From assembly GCA_963971405.1 (NCBI GenBank), contig OZ020491.1, forward strand, positions 5,140,855 through 5,204,854: a stretch of 64,000 bases of DNA, given 5' to 3'. The position numbers and the translations under genes were made by a program. Below are positions 10,785 to 23,300 of this stretch, piece after piece. Each line of letters starts with the position of its first letter. The first letter of the stretch is position 1. A model generated the notes under the pieces. It was given only the letters and a program-made list of their open reading frames with translations. It was not told the origin of the DNA and made no database searches. Origin of the DNA: Psococerastis gibbosa. Taxonomy: Eukaryota > Arthropoda > Insecta > Psocodea > Psocidae.

Positions 10785-11028
10785 GACATGTAGCGTAGTG
10801 GTACGGAGTCAGGACATGTAGCGTTGTGGTACGGGCTCGGACTTTCACCCGAAAGGTTGTTGGTTCGAGTCCCACACTGGCTACATTTTCTGCCCATGCT
10901 TCGGAGGACATGTAAAGCGGGCGTTCCCGGGCCTTCCTAGTTGAGTGTAAGAGAGGGCTTTATTGCCCTAACTCCGCTAGGTTGGCTTAGTAATAGAAAC
11001 AATAAAAAGTCCTTATTTATTTATTTAA
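10785..11028 (+). repeat. SINE S1 just upstream of exon 1, head partly duplicated
   Basis: Full SINE with A box (TAGCGTTGTGG), a perfect B box GGTTCGAGTCC, body and TTTA tail. The head motif ACATGTAGCGTAGTGGTACGG occurs twice, at 10791 and 10812, so one SINE head sits immediately before another. The tail ends about 100 bp before the start codon of the cyclase gene. Confidence 0.9.
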
Positions 11029-11100
11029 CATTTCACCATTCCCAATGGAGGGCCCAGCCGCAGATTCCAACACTGAAGTGCTTTCTGTATTTTGATGATG

Positions 11101-11114
11101 ACGTTTTTTTCCAG
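11101..11114 (+). promoter_or_regulatory. probable splice acceptor for a non-coding 5' exon
   Basis: A T-rich tract ending CCAG stands 15 bases before the ATG of the cyclase gene. It is a good acceptor and implies an unseen upstream 5'UTR exon, so the promoter cannot be placed. Confidence 0.5.
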
Positions 11115-11129
11115 CAGGGACAGTGGTGG

Positions 11130-11336
11130 ATGATGAGGGGACCGCCTTCTTCGTGGCTGTCTTTCCTGCAACCCCTCCTGCCTGAATTCTGGCTTCTGTT
11201 ACTGCTCCTTCAGCCCGTCCTGTCAGAGACCTTCATCCTTGGGTACTACACCGGTTCCCAGCGAAGATCTGACGACAAGATCTACTTCCGGTCCGGCTCG
11301 TCCATTTCAGGTGCCATCACGTTAGCGGTTGAAGAG
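11130..11336 (+). CDS. cyclase exon 1: signal peptide and start of ligand-binding domain
   Basis: ATG at 11130 is followed by a second ATG. Residues 1-69. A strong hydrophobic core ([13 protein letters not shown]) forms the signal peptide, probably cut near residue 32, and the mature domain begins [14 protein letters not shown]. It ends at GAG|GTATGT in phase 0. Either Met could be used; the first is given. Confidence 0.9.
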
Positions 11337-14300
11337 GTATGTTCACCTATTGCTGTGTTCATACAAGCGTATGTACACTTTAATGTAATGACGAATCGTG
11401 ATGGTAGATACCCCATGCGTTATGCAAGCGTAAAAAAAATGGATGATGCGATACAGAAGGAATCGAAGTGTACTTCTGAAACAATTAATTAATCTCCCAT
11501 CTCGCGTTCCTAAAAATTACGTAGTTTTCCTATGCCTACTTGTCACAACCAGCGTTTAGTTAAAAATCACGTCAGTTGCGTCTAGGGAAGTGCATTCAAA
11601 CTCAGGGTGACTTGATTACAGTCTATCCGTCTTACGTGACAAAAAGTTGTCGTTTAACCACAACATTGAGAATCGAGAGGCATCCAGAGACGCATAAAGA
11701 TGAACGTAGGGCTTGTCAATAGATAATAAGACTGAGCAAGAGTTGTCTTATGCCCAAAAGAATTGTAGATACTGTTCACTTTTGACATCGACAGGTTAAC
11801 GAGGAGTGGGCACGCCGGGGCATCCCACACCGTATCAACTTCACCGTTGCGGAGACGATGGGGATCGAGGACGTCAGCATCCATGAAACCGCACGACTCT
11901 GGCGTAGCAATGTTTCCGGCTACATAGGTCCACAGGACACCTGTGTTCACGAAGCCCGCATGGCTGCTGCCTTCAACCTCCCCATGATCTCTTACGTAAG
12001 TACAGCAACCATGCCCAATAACACCGTTGTACAGACCCTGGAGTTCGAAGATGCCTACATCCAATACCAAACCTCATTGGACTCAGATACAAACGGCTGT
12101 TGCTTTCCACCTGCGTATAATCCCTTCTGTAAGTACCTCACCTAATTGTATCTTGCAGAGCCCTGGAGCTTGAACCCGTCACTCTAACGACTCTAGCGTA
12201 GCAACAACTCCGGCTACATTGGTCTACCTGTGTTCATGAAGCCCACATGGCTGCTACCTTCAGCCTCCCCATGATCTCTTACGCAAGTACAACTGTGCTT
12301 AATTACACCGTTGCTCTGACCTTGAGTTCGATTAAGTCAACCGCCACTAAAACTCCCGACCATGGCGTATATGGTTGTATGGTAAGACACCAGTGTCCAC
12401 GAAGCCCTACATCGACCTCGAGACAAAAACCGAGCCCCAGTGCCCCTTCTAATTTCCCACGACACCCTAGGCTCGAAATCATTCAAATTTATTCGAGACT
12501 GAGATCAAAACCTACACTACTCCCATTGATAAGTCACTAGCCATTCGCTAGCCGTTACAAAGAACCTGGTGATTGAGGAAGTCAAGTAACTTTCCAGATC
12601 CCTGGCGCATAGATCCCTAGGGTAAGAGAAGTGTGGACTCGAGACCATTGAAATATCTTCGAGAGTGAGCCTACTTTTACTGTCTCGGCTCTTCTTGACT
12701 ATGTTACATCACTAGCCTTTTCAAAGAACCTGGAGATTGAGGAAGTCAAGTAACTTCCCAGACGTCGTGCGCATTGATCCATAGGGTAGGAGACTAGAAG
12801 AGACCATTGAAATATCTTCGAGACCGAGCCTACTTTTACTGTCTCGGCCCATGTTGACTATGTAACATCACTAGCCTTTTCAAAGAACCTGATGGTGGAG
12901 GAAGTCAATTTTCAGAGCAACGCAGCCATCAACAGAGAATATATGGTATTAGGCATACGATACGTATTTAAATAGGAATGGAGTATATAGAGCGGTATAC
13001 ATCAATGTGAATAATTTTCAAAGGACGAAATAGTCTTTGATGTTAGACATAAGTAAGATAAACCTGATAAAGCTTAAATTGAACTGGATGAACCAGAATG
13101 CAATGTTCTCTCATCTCGCGTGTCGCGTTCCCATTTCATTAACTTCGATCATAAATTAATTTGGTCTGTAGTCATGCTGAGGGTCATTTGCATTGTATTA
13201 ATTGGCAAGCAATGCAGAGTAAGTAGCTTTGATTTCCAAAGCTGGGAAAATTCAATTTATAACTCTCCAGTCCAGACCCAAACTTGAATACAGACAAGGC
13301 CGTAGCCAGGGGGGGGGGGTTCATGGGGTTCAACCCCCCCCCCCCCCAAATGAAAAGGCTAGACACTAGATAGAATCGGATATTGGGAGGAAAACTAAAA
13401 ACTACTATGTAGTATCCATTGAAATTTCCGAAACCCCCGGCCCGAAAGAAAATCCCAGCTACGGCCTTGAATACAGAGTATAGTCGTTTAATGTATTCTG
13501 CAGTCATTTCAAGCTATGAAAATGCACCACAAGGTACAAGGTGTGCATTCTGCGATATATAAGACAAGACAAGAATTATCCGAGTGCTATACTATATATA
13601 TATTATATACTATACTATATCATAATTTAATGATACCGCATATTTTATTAAGGTGTCATGTGACGGTGTTAAAATTCAAATTAATAAATTATTGGAATAC
13701 AAGAGAATAGTTACATTGTTTTAGAATTGAAGGAAATACTAATAAACTTTAAAATGTAAATGTAGAATTTTGAAATATAATAAGAATTTGAATAATGTGT
13801 CTAAACATCTAAGGGAGAAAAATTGAAAACATAGCCAAGGATTAATTTATCAATTTGAATTTCTGCACCTATTTCTTTAGAACAATTGAATAAAACCCGG
13901 TATTATGTTAATCGCAAATCGCCATAATAGGGCGGCTGGTGGCCGCAGGATTCTACAAATATTTGTGGCAGGCTCGAACGTTCCTTCTCTCCGGTCTGAC
14001 GGGAGTTGTGAAAACGAGGAGTCAGGGGCGGTTGTTGAGTAGGTAGGCTATATGTAGGTAGTTGCATAAAAAATTCCTGTTACAGTACTGCACTGAAGAA
14101 GAAACTTCCGACAAGCGGGTTTATCGGACATTCGCAAGGACCAAACCTTCGGCGTCTCAAATAGCAGCTTCAGTGGCATCTCTCCTGTTGCGCTTCGGCT
14201 GGGATCAGGTGGCACTTCTCTACTGGGACGCCGAAAATGGCGCCATGGCCAGAGTTGCCAACACCCTGCGTGAAAAACTTCGGGTGGCGGGAATCACAGT

Positions 14301-17300
14301 TCTTCTTACCAAGACATGGGCCGATCCCGTTCATTTCCCGTACCATTTGTCCGTGTTTGATAGGATTGTTGAGGAGACCCGGGAACAAGCTAGAGGTAAG
14401 TAACAGCAGCAGTAACAGAAACAGAAACAGTAACAGTAGCAGTAACAGTAATAGTAACAGTAACAGTAGGATTAGCACCAGCGGAAATGATTAAATTAAG
14501 CGGGGAGAGTTATTTGAACCAAATATGAACACTATATTAAAACTAAACAGCTCCAAAACTGACGACATTCATCTATTTTGTAATGTTTGGCCCAAATAGA
14601 GCCCAGAAAAAAATGTTCCTCCTTTATCTAGTATGTATGGAAGCAAGGACGGTTGATACAGTTGATACACAACTGTTTCATACTTTGGCGCCGAAATTTG
14701 TTTAAATAAATAAATAAATATATAGTCTAATGTATTTCTGTTAAATTATACCTGTACAATAGGTACAATCAAGTAGGTAATCAACAAGAAAGTATAAATT
14801 AAAATAGTTTAAGTAGTGCAGTTAGCTTTGGATCACATCGTTCTTCGAATGGCAATGAAAAAATGATCAGACACAAGTATATACTAGATTGAATTAGCCC
14901 TATGAATTTTTTGAGTTTTTGAGCATGGCACGGGCCACACCAATCTGATAGTTGGTATGACTGGGACTTAAATTACCCATACCCTCCCCCCAAAAGTAGC
15001 TTGTTCGTATTTCGTACTGCGAGTCTCAACACATCATCTACACATCGGTGACCTGTCGTAACTCAACACAGGTATTACCTATACAACTGAAGAGGTTATT
15101 CGGATACATTTATTGAATTGATTGCATGTTAATAATCTTTAAAAGAAAAATTACCCTTGGGCCATACCAATAATTTTCACAAGTTGGCGCCCATGCCCCT
15201 CTCTACGGCCTTGACTTTTTCTACTATATGACATCTCTTTTATAGCACTACGATCGATATTTAATGGAAAATCGGATTGTGGGGGTTCTGGTTGGGGGGG
15301 GGAGTATCCGATTATCTCTTAACGCACTCCTAAGAAGACTGAAAGATATCCGATGATATCAAAATTTCCGACGAGAGGGAAGGCATCCAGGCGTCTCTAA
15401 TAAGTAAACAACTTGAGATGTTCTCAACTTATCATATCTTCAGAGTTTCGTCTCGGGATTAAATGGATATAATATTTTATTTAACCGGGTTTGTCATATT
15501 ACAGTGATCTACAGTCTGCATAAAGTTTCTGCATAAATATTCCACTTGCTGTTGGAGGTCATTGCCGCGCTGTTGGAATCTACGAGCAGCAGCGGTTTCA
15601 GAGAGGGGGGGGGGTTGAAATTGTTTAAATATTTCCTTTCGTTATGCCACTACTTCATAATATCATACAGTTACGTGTCTGAAACAGCCAACGCTGGGTT
15701 TCGATACTAGTCAATTCACTAAAATCCAAATATCATAAAATATATATCATGTAATCTTTTTATGAACTATTTATCCATTTGTATTAATATATCTTCTCCT
15801 TTTTTCAATAGCATAGCTATCCATTTGAGACACATATGTCATTGTTATAATTTAGTCTAATATGGTATGTTCCCTCCCCAAGCACATTCTTAGGAACAAT
15901 TGGGGTTGGGAATTGTTCATTTGTTTCTTGTACTCTTGGGATGGAATTAAATACATTTGATTTTGATTTGATTTGTACTCATGCTGACTGAGTCAGCGAC
16001 ACTTGCCATGCACCTGGTCTTCGGGTACCAAGAAATTAGGAAAGGCATTCTGAGCCGAGCGGTTTGAGTGGAAATAAAAATCTTTTTTAAAAACGCTTTA
16101 TTTTGCTATCGGGAACATTACTATATTTCCGCTTGAATGCCCGAACCAATCTCAAGAGCTGATCCAGCGAAAAAGATAGGTCCAATCTTCTGTAGTTTCG
16201 GAGTTATGAGTGTACGTCCCGTAGAAAAATGTAATACTTCTTATTTTTGCTTTCCAATTTATACGTAGCATGAGGAAAGCTTTGTGATGGTCGAAATTTT
16301 CGATTCCGAGATTTCAACGGATTTACACGTTTTGAGGTCCCAGGAACCCCAAAAAGTGTTTTTTTTACGAAATGTCTGTCTGTCTGTTCATCGACTTCCG
16401 GGCAAACTACTCGGTGGATTTTGATGAAATTTGGCATGTAGGTTCACAAAAATCATACCTCGGAATCATTTTTTTTTAATTTGGGCTAACTCTATTTTGG
16501 AGGGTTTTATTCTCAAAAAAACTCCAAAAAAACGTCACAAAAAATTATTTCTCAAAAACGGCTCCAATGATTTCTTTTAAATTCACATATATTGTAGTCG
16601 TTATTAATGTTGATAAAATGCGGGGGGTTGCTTGCCCCTTGATAGTTTGCTTCTGGGGGTAAAAAAATAAAAATAACTAAATTTTAATTAAAAATGACTA
16701 AAAAATCATTTTTCTGAGAAACCTTTCTATCGATGATTTCTAACTTCAGGCATATTTTAGGTGTTAAATTGAGTAACGAAACCGGACAGTTTGCTTTCCC
16801 AAAAAACTATTGGGTTTTGCACAAAAATTTTTTTTTGGAAAAAATGAAAGAAAATTCGGGTTCAAATGCATTGCGTGCCCTGCCGTTATTGCTGTGTGGT
16901 AATGTGTTGGTCTGACCTATCTAGAATTTACGTCACCTTCAGTGACGTCAGGTATTTAAATATTGGTTCATTTACGTTGTAGAATAAATAAAATAAATAA
17001 ATTAGCATATATTGTGTTGCCAACAGATAAAGTCCCAAAAAGACACCACTGACAGTAAAAACGTAAGCGATACCCGAGAAACAAGCAGTCAAATTGAGAA
17101 GGAGGAGAAAAAAAAATTATCGATTTTTAGCTTACTTTTTAAAAAGTTTATATTATAAATAGTAAGAATGGAATTATTTAAAATAGTTTTTATAATTAAA
17201 AATTAAGGCTATATTTTAAAAATTAAGGCTATATTTTAGAAATGAAGGCTATATTTAAAAATTAAGGCTTTATTTTAAAAATTAAGGCTATATTTTAAAA

Positions 17301-20300
17301 ATTAAGGCTATATTTTAAAAATTAAGGCTATATTTTAAAAATTAAGGCTATATTTTATTCAAACCGAAAGCACTGTACGTTAAATAAATACCTATTATAC
17401 AATACAACACAAGTGTGTTCGAGTAGCCATAGTTCATATGACTGTCACAACATCGCCATTCGCTTAGGCGGCTATTCCACCGACGTCGTTTTTCATTGTG
17501 CATGTGCATGGCGTGGTAGCAGACATCATTAATAAGCCTCTACCGTATTATAACTTAATTTATATTAGATAAGTTAAGTATCTACATTATACTCTCCTTA
17601 AAATATGGCAGAGACTTATTAATGATGTGTGCTACCTCGTCATGCACATGCACAATGAAAAACGAAGTCGGTGGAATAGCCGCCTAAAAATCACCTAGGC
17701 TTAGCGCAGATGGATTCGGTTTTGACACTTCAATATGTTTCAAGATCCTTTCAAATGGTGCTTTCGAAAGACCGCTATCGAAGACTACGTTATGCATCAT
17801 ATTGTATAGTAGGGTATTATCATTTTTTTGTATTTTTTTTTACATGGTATCCATTGTATTTTAGTCCTCAATCATTTTTATGAAAGAGCTACGGTACCAA
17901 AAATTGTACATATACGCTATTTTATAATGCATGAAGTAGTCTTCTACAACTTAAATGAGTCAAATCGTTAATATCTTGCTTTGTTAATTAAATGAACAAT
18001 AAGAAGTCTATAAAAACGACGGATTTTGGGGTACCTATTTCCTACGGGATGTACACTCTTAAGTGTACCATGCTGTTACTCTAGCTGTTCGTTATCCTAG
18101 AAATCCAAGAGTAGTGACTCTGACTCAGTCAAGACATGTAGAGTAGTGGTACGGACTCTCACCCGAAAGGTTGTTGATTCGAGTCCTACACTTTCTACAC
18201 TTTCTTGCCATGCTTCGGAGGGCATGTAAAGCAGGCGATCCAGGGCTAGTTCAGGAGTGTAAGAGAGAGCCATCTTGTAGGCCTAATTCCGCTAGGTTGG
18301 CTTAGTAATAGAACAAAAAGTCCTTATTTATTTTATTTAGAAACCAACTGGATCATCAGGTAGTTTTGTCAATTTTCCATTGAGTCACAAACTTTAGCTT
18401 CATTTATCTCGAATGTTTATTTTGATCCGCACTACTTCGCCTCAAATCAATTCAATTTGTCACCCGAATTTACCATTGAGCCATCAGGTGGTGCTACTGA
18501 GCCAGGGTCGGATCCAGCCTATTTGGGGGGTGGGGGTAGTTGTGGGTCAAAATAGAACAAACATCGATTAAATTTAAACGTAATAAATTAACTTAGTAAC
18601 TTACTACCGATTACTAAATTTGAGGGGGGGGGGTGGCAGCAGGTACCTCCTCTACCCCCTATATCCGTCCATGCACTGACTTGAGCTTACTGTACTTATA
18701 CGTGGAACATGAAAAAAAAATACTCGTTTAACGTTAAAATGGGTTTAAAACATCTCAACTGCTCTGGATGTGAAGCAACGAGATAAAGTACGGGGAAAGA
18801 GGTTGATTTAGTGGTGTTTTTTCTATTTTCTTATCCGCACTCATAAAATAACGTGACGCGGGGATTATTTTTACGAATTCCTCTCTAAATTCAGAAACAT
18901 CTGGTCATCTATTAATTCAGATTTTTGTGTTTACGATCATGAATCTTGTGTTCAAAATATATAAATTAAAAGGGGATTCCCACTGTTTACATTATCTATA
19001 CGTAATATATTGTAGTATAAGAACTCGTATCTGTACTTGGTTAAGTCATGCTTTTACCTGTTTCATTGCGTCAATCGAAAGGTTGTCCCAGCTTGTCCAA
19101 TATCGTTTGTAGCAGGTGTAGGTTGACATAGAGGACGTATACCAGCTTGCCGATGGTCAAAAATTCATACGGAAACAATACAAATAATGCCCGAAATCCA
19201 TGGGGTCATTGGCATTGGACCTATGGGCCACTATTATAGTAGACCTAGGTCCATAGAAAGTTCTTCAAGACATTATTCTATAAGTATACTGTAGTTAATA
19301 AATAATAAATAAATAAAAAATAAATAAGGACTTTTTTGTTCTATTACTAAGCCAACCTAGCGGAGTTAGGGCTATAAAGCCCTCTCTTACACTCAACTAG
19401 GAAGACCCGGGACCGCCTGCTTTACATGCCCTCCGAAGCATGGCCAGAAAATAGTTAGGCATTAGCGTAAATCCGATTCCATTTCAGTCAATTCTAAATC
19501 GAATAATTCGTTTGGATTTCCGAGTAGGCTATTTAGGAAAAACATCCGCATGGCCTTCGATTCCGAGTAGTATCGATTCCTTTTTGCTAGGTCAGATTAA
19601 AACAAGATCCGTATGATTTCTTTATAATATTTGCTTGAACTTTCAAATTGTAAATCGGGGTAACTCATTATAGTAAAAGTAAATTCGTGTCGGGGTGGTA
19701 CTACCCGTGGTACAGGAGTTTTCAGGTTGCATCAACAGCCTCCTGTTTAACCTATCGACAGTCAGGGAAGACTGCCGGGACCGCCGGCTTTACATGCCCT
19801 CCGAAGCATGGTAGTCAGAAGATAAATAATTGTACCACTAGAAAATTTTGGCATTCGGGTGGGACTCGAACCAGTCACCTTCTGGATGATAGTCCGAGTC
19901 GTTACCTCTACGCCATTCTGACTACAACTCATTATAATAAATATTTTCTTCCTCTTGTTGCGGATACGCTGATTTATTAAACAACATACCTCGGTTATAG
20001 TGAAACCTGCAAAGATCGGTTATTACGTCATTTGTTCAAATGGACCGTGTTAAGGCCCAATCGGAGAATCACCCTTCCCGCAGGACATAAAAGCTATACA
20101 CTCGCTTTTGTACAAAGCCGAATTTCACAGTAAATATTGCAGCACTAAAAAAAAAAGATTTTAGGCATGAGGAGAAATATTTCTCGACATTTTGTTATAG
20201 ATATCATTTTTATGTACACTACCCGACATGGCCGTGCCCAGGGGGGCGGTCCAAGGGGTCCGGACCCCCCCGAAATAATTTTTTTAAAAATGTAAACCTG

Positions 20301-23300
20301 TATTGTTTGAAGAATTCATCCAATAATTCATTAATAAATTACGTTTAAATTAAATTTGAACCCCCTCCGAAATCAAAACCTGGGCACGGCCTTGCAGTAC
20401 CCGACCAAGATAGAATGACATTTGGAACACTTATGAAAATCGAATTAGCTCGGTGTTCCTATCGCGCGTTTTTGGCTTTGTGGCACCGGTTTTAATAAAA
20501 AATTGTACCTAATTCATTTGTTCTAAAATTCCCGGACCTCCGTTGTTTACAAAATATTTGGAAATGTCTTCCTCAATACAGTATACAAATATGCAAACAT
20601 AGACGGAGTAAACAAATAGCACAAAGTAATTTCAAAGATGTGCGCTAGAGGAGTCAGAGCATTATCACGTCTATGTAATGGCAGGGTAGAGGGCCGATTC
20701 CTGTCAATCCAGCAGCGTTTGATTATAAAAACGCATGTTTATTGTTTAACATAGTCGGTTGCTATTTCGAGTTTTCGTCAACAAACTTGGCTATTAATCT
20801 GCTGCCGACCAAATATAAAGGCCATTGCCTTCATCATTTGTTGAATTACATGCCAACCCAATTAGTCTTGTGCTGCTTCTCACTCCAGGAGGTCATTCAT
20901 AATTTTATAATGGAAATTTAAGGGTACCGTATACGAGGGCGGTCTGAAAAGTTTCCGACCTACCCCTGACACCCCTCAGTGGCAGAGCAGCCTTAGGCGG
21001 TCTCAGAAGCTAAACACAGGCCATTGCTAAATTATCAACATCATTGATTTCAGTGTACCTGATCCTAGGCAGTCAAGACGAGCACCTTCTTCTGATAGCA
21101 GCCCTGGAAGAGCAAGGACTGCTCAGTGGAGGCCAGTACCAGGTAGTGGGTGTCGCTCTCCAGGCTTATGCCGGGGGCGACCCGCGCAAGTACCTACGGG
21201 GCGTGTTGCGCGACCGGCACGTCGACCCACGGGTCATCGCTCCGACCGCCGAATACCTCACTGTCGCCCCTTCGGCGCCCCTCAACTTCGACGAATTCAA
21301 CGTGAAAGTCAACCAGTACAGCACGCTGCCGCCGTTCTCGTATCCCAAATTTCCCATTCCTAGAGTGGTATGTTATGTGGGGTTGATATTACTTACTTTT
21401 ACTTTTACATCGCCTTTGTCCTCAGGGAGGGTCGGCGGCCCGGCAGCGGTGTTTCCAAACAACTCTGTTTAGAGCGTCTTCCTTGTTCAAAACAAGAGTC
21501 CTTATGTCTTCTGCGATTTTTCTGGGGGAGTGTCATTTTCGGTCTTCCCCGGGAGCGGTAGTGTGAAAGTGCCAGTTCTGTATCACTGAAAGTGTACTTA
21601 GGATGGACTTACGGGGAGGGTTAATCGCATGCTCCTCGAACGCATCCTTAATTTTATTAATAGCGATGGACCCAATACAAGCCCAAGCAAAACCTTGATT
21701 TGCTTGGAGTTTCGAAAAAAAAAAAAAAAACAGTGAGGATTTTTCAATTGAAACTCCAAAGTGTCTTTATTTTTTCCAAATAAAAAAACTGCCTTCAGTC
21801 CATTACTGATTCTAAATCAGGCTAATAATAATTTTCAGATCCCTCCCGAAGCTGGATACCTGTACGATGCGGTGCACCTTTATGCTCGAGCATTAGCTAC
21901 GGTGCTGCTCTCTGGTGGAGATGCTAGAAACGGTTCTGCCATCATTGATGTTATTCGGGGAGAAACCTACGTTAGTGGGCTGGGGTAAGTTCAAAGAATT
22001 TATATTTGAATAGATGGAGTGGGCAGAGGTCCGGGCGACTTCCTCACGCTGCGCAGGAAGAAGAAGAGGAAGAGTGTGCAGTGAGGGGCGTGTCCTTAGA
22101 AATGATGAGCTTTACGCGATATACCATGAACCTACGATAGTAGGCGAAACCAAGAGAGTCCACATTAGGTGGCTAGGGCACGTGGAACGCATGCCGGGCA
22201 ATAAGGCTACAGCCTACAAGAACAGCCTTTCACAAAGAGTCTTCTTCTTCTTCATCTTCTTCCGGGTTACCTACCGTAATGGTAAAAATTACAGCAAAGA
22301 AGGAATATCTCATTAATCTATTTTCCCAATTTAGATCAGAATTAATGAACGTTTATGAATTTCATAAAATGAAAGTGATATCACATCAGAAAAAGAGGCG
22401 AAATACAGGGTATTTTTGTATCATCTCTCCCCCTCAAAAATATATAAATAAACGAACAATGCTGACAAATCTTCTGAAAGCAGGGAAATCCGGAAGAAAT
22501 TTAAAAAGCTGCGAATATAACAAGCGAATAATTTGTATGAATTGTGCAGGTGAAAGCATTTTGAATAGGCGATAAATTGTGAAAGATAATGAACCTCCCG
22601 CAACAGCCCTAAATATTATAACTCAAAGAATTCTATTCCCCCTGCAATGTAAATTTCTGAGCGGTAAATTTGAAAAGGGGCCTACTTGAGTGAATTTACC
22701 ATATTTTGGAAATCAGCCAAAATAAGTGGACAATGGCGAAACCAAAGGATGTTCATATAAAGGCACCATTATAAAGCTCTGGCCCGGGTAAATAGGTGTG
22801 GGCATAGCTGTGCCCAGGGGGGTGGTGGTCCAAGGAGTCCGGACCCCACCGAAATAAATTTTTTATGTAAACCTGTATTTTTTGAATAATTTGAATACAT
22901 TTATTTGAGTTTGAACACTGGATATAATGAACTTTCGTAATAAATTACGTAAAAAAATAGTTGGACCCCCCCCCCTCCGAAATCAAAACCTGGCACGGCC
23001 TTGGGTATGGGCCACTATATTCTGTCAGATACCCAAAACACACTACGTCATAACTTATATCTTCGAATTTTGTGTACAAATTGTGTAAAATTTTTGTGTA
23101 AAATTGTGTAAACCAAAAATCGTTCGAATCGAACTGTGTGTATAATGTAGAGGGAGTGGTTATTTAGTTTTAAGGTAATAACAATTCGATTTTGACTGGT
23201 ATTGCTTCCCAATTTATGCGTATAGCTTTGTGATGGTCGAAATTTTCGATTCCGAGATTTCAACGGATTTACACGTTTTGAGGTCCTAGGAACCCAAAAA

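Noticed and set aside
10941-11129. Extension of the cyclase N-terminus upstream to 10941
   Set aside because: The frame is open but lies in the SINE and T-rich acceptor region; the signal peptide starts naturally at 11130.
14237-14494. 85-codon frame ending in Ser/Asn repeats
   Set aside because: Out-of-frame shadow of exon 3 continuing through the AACAGT microsatellite.
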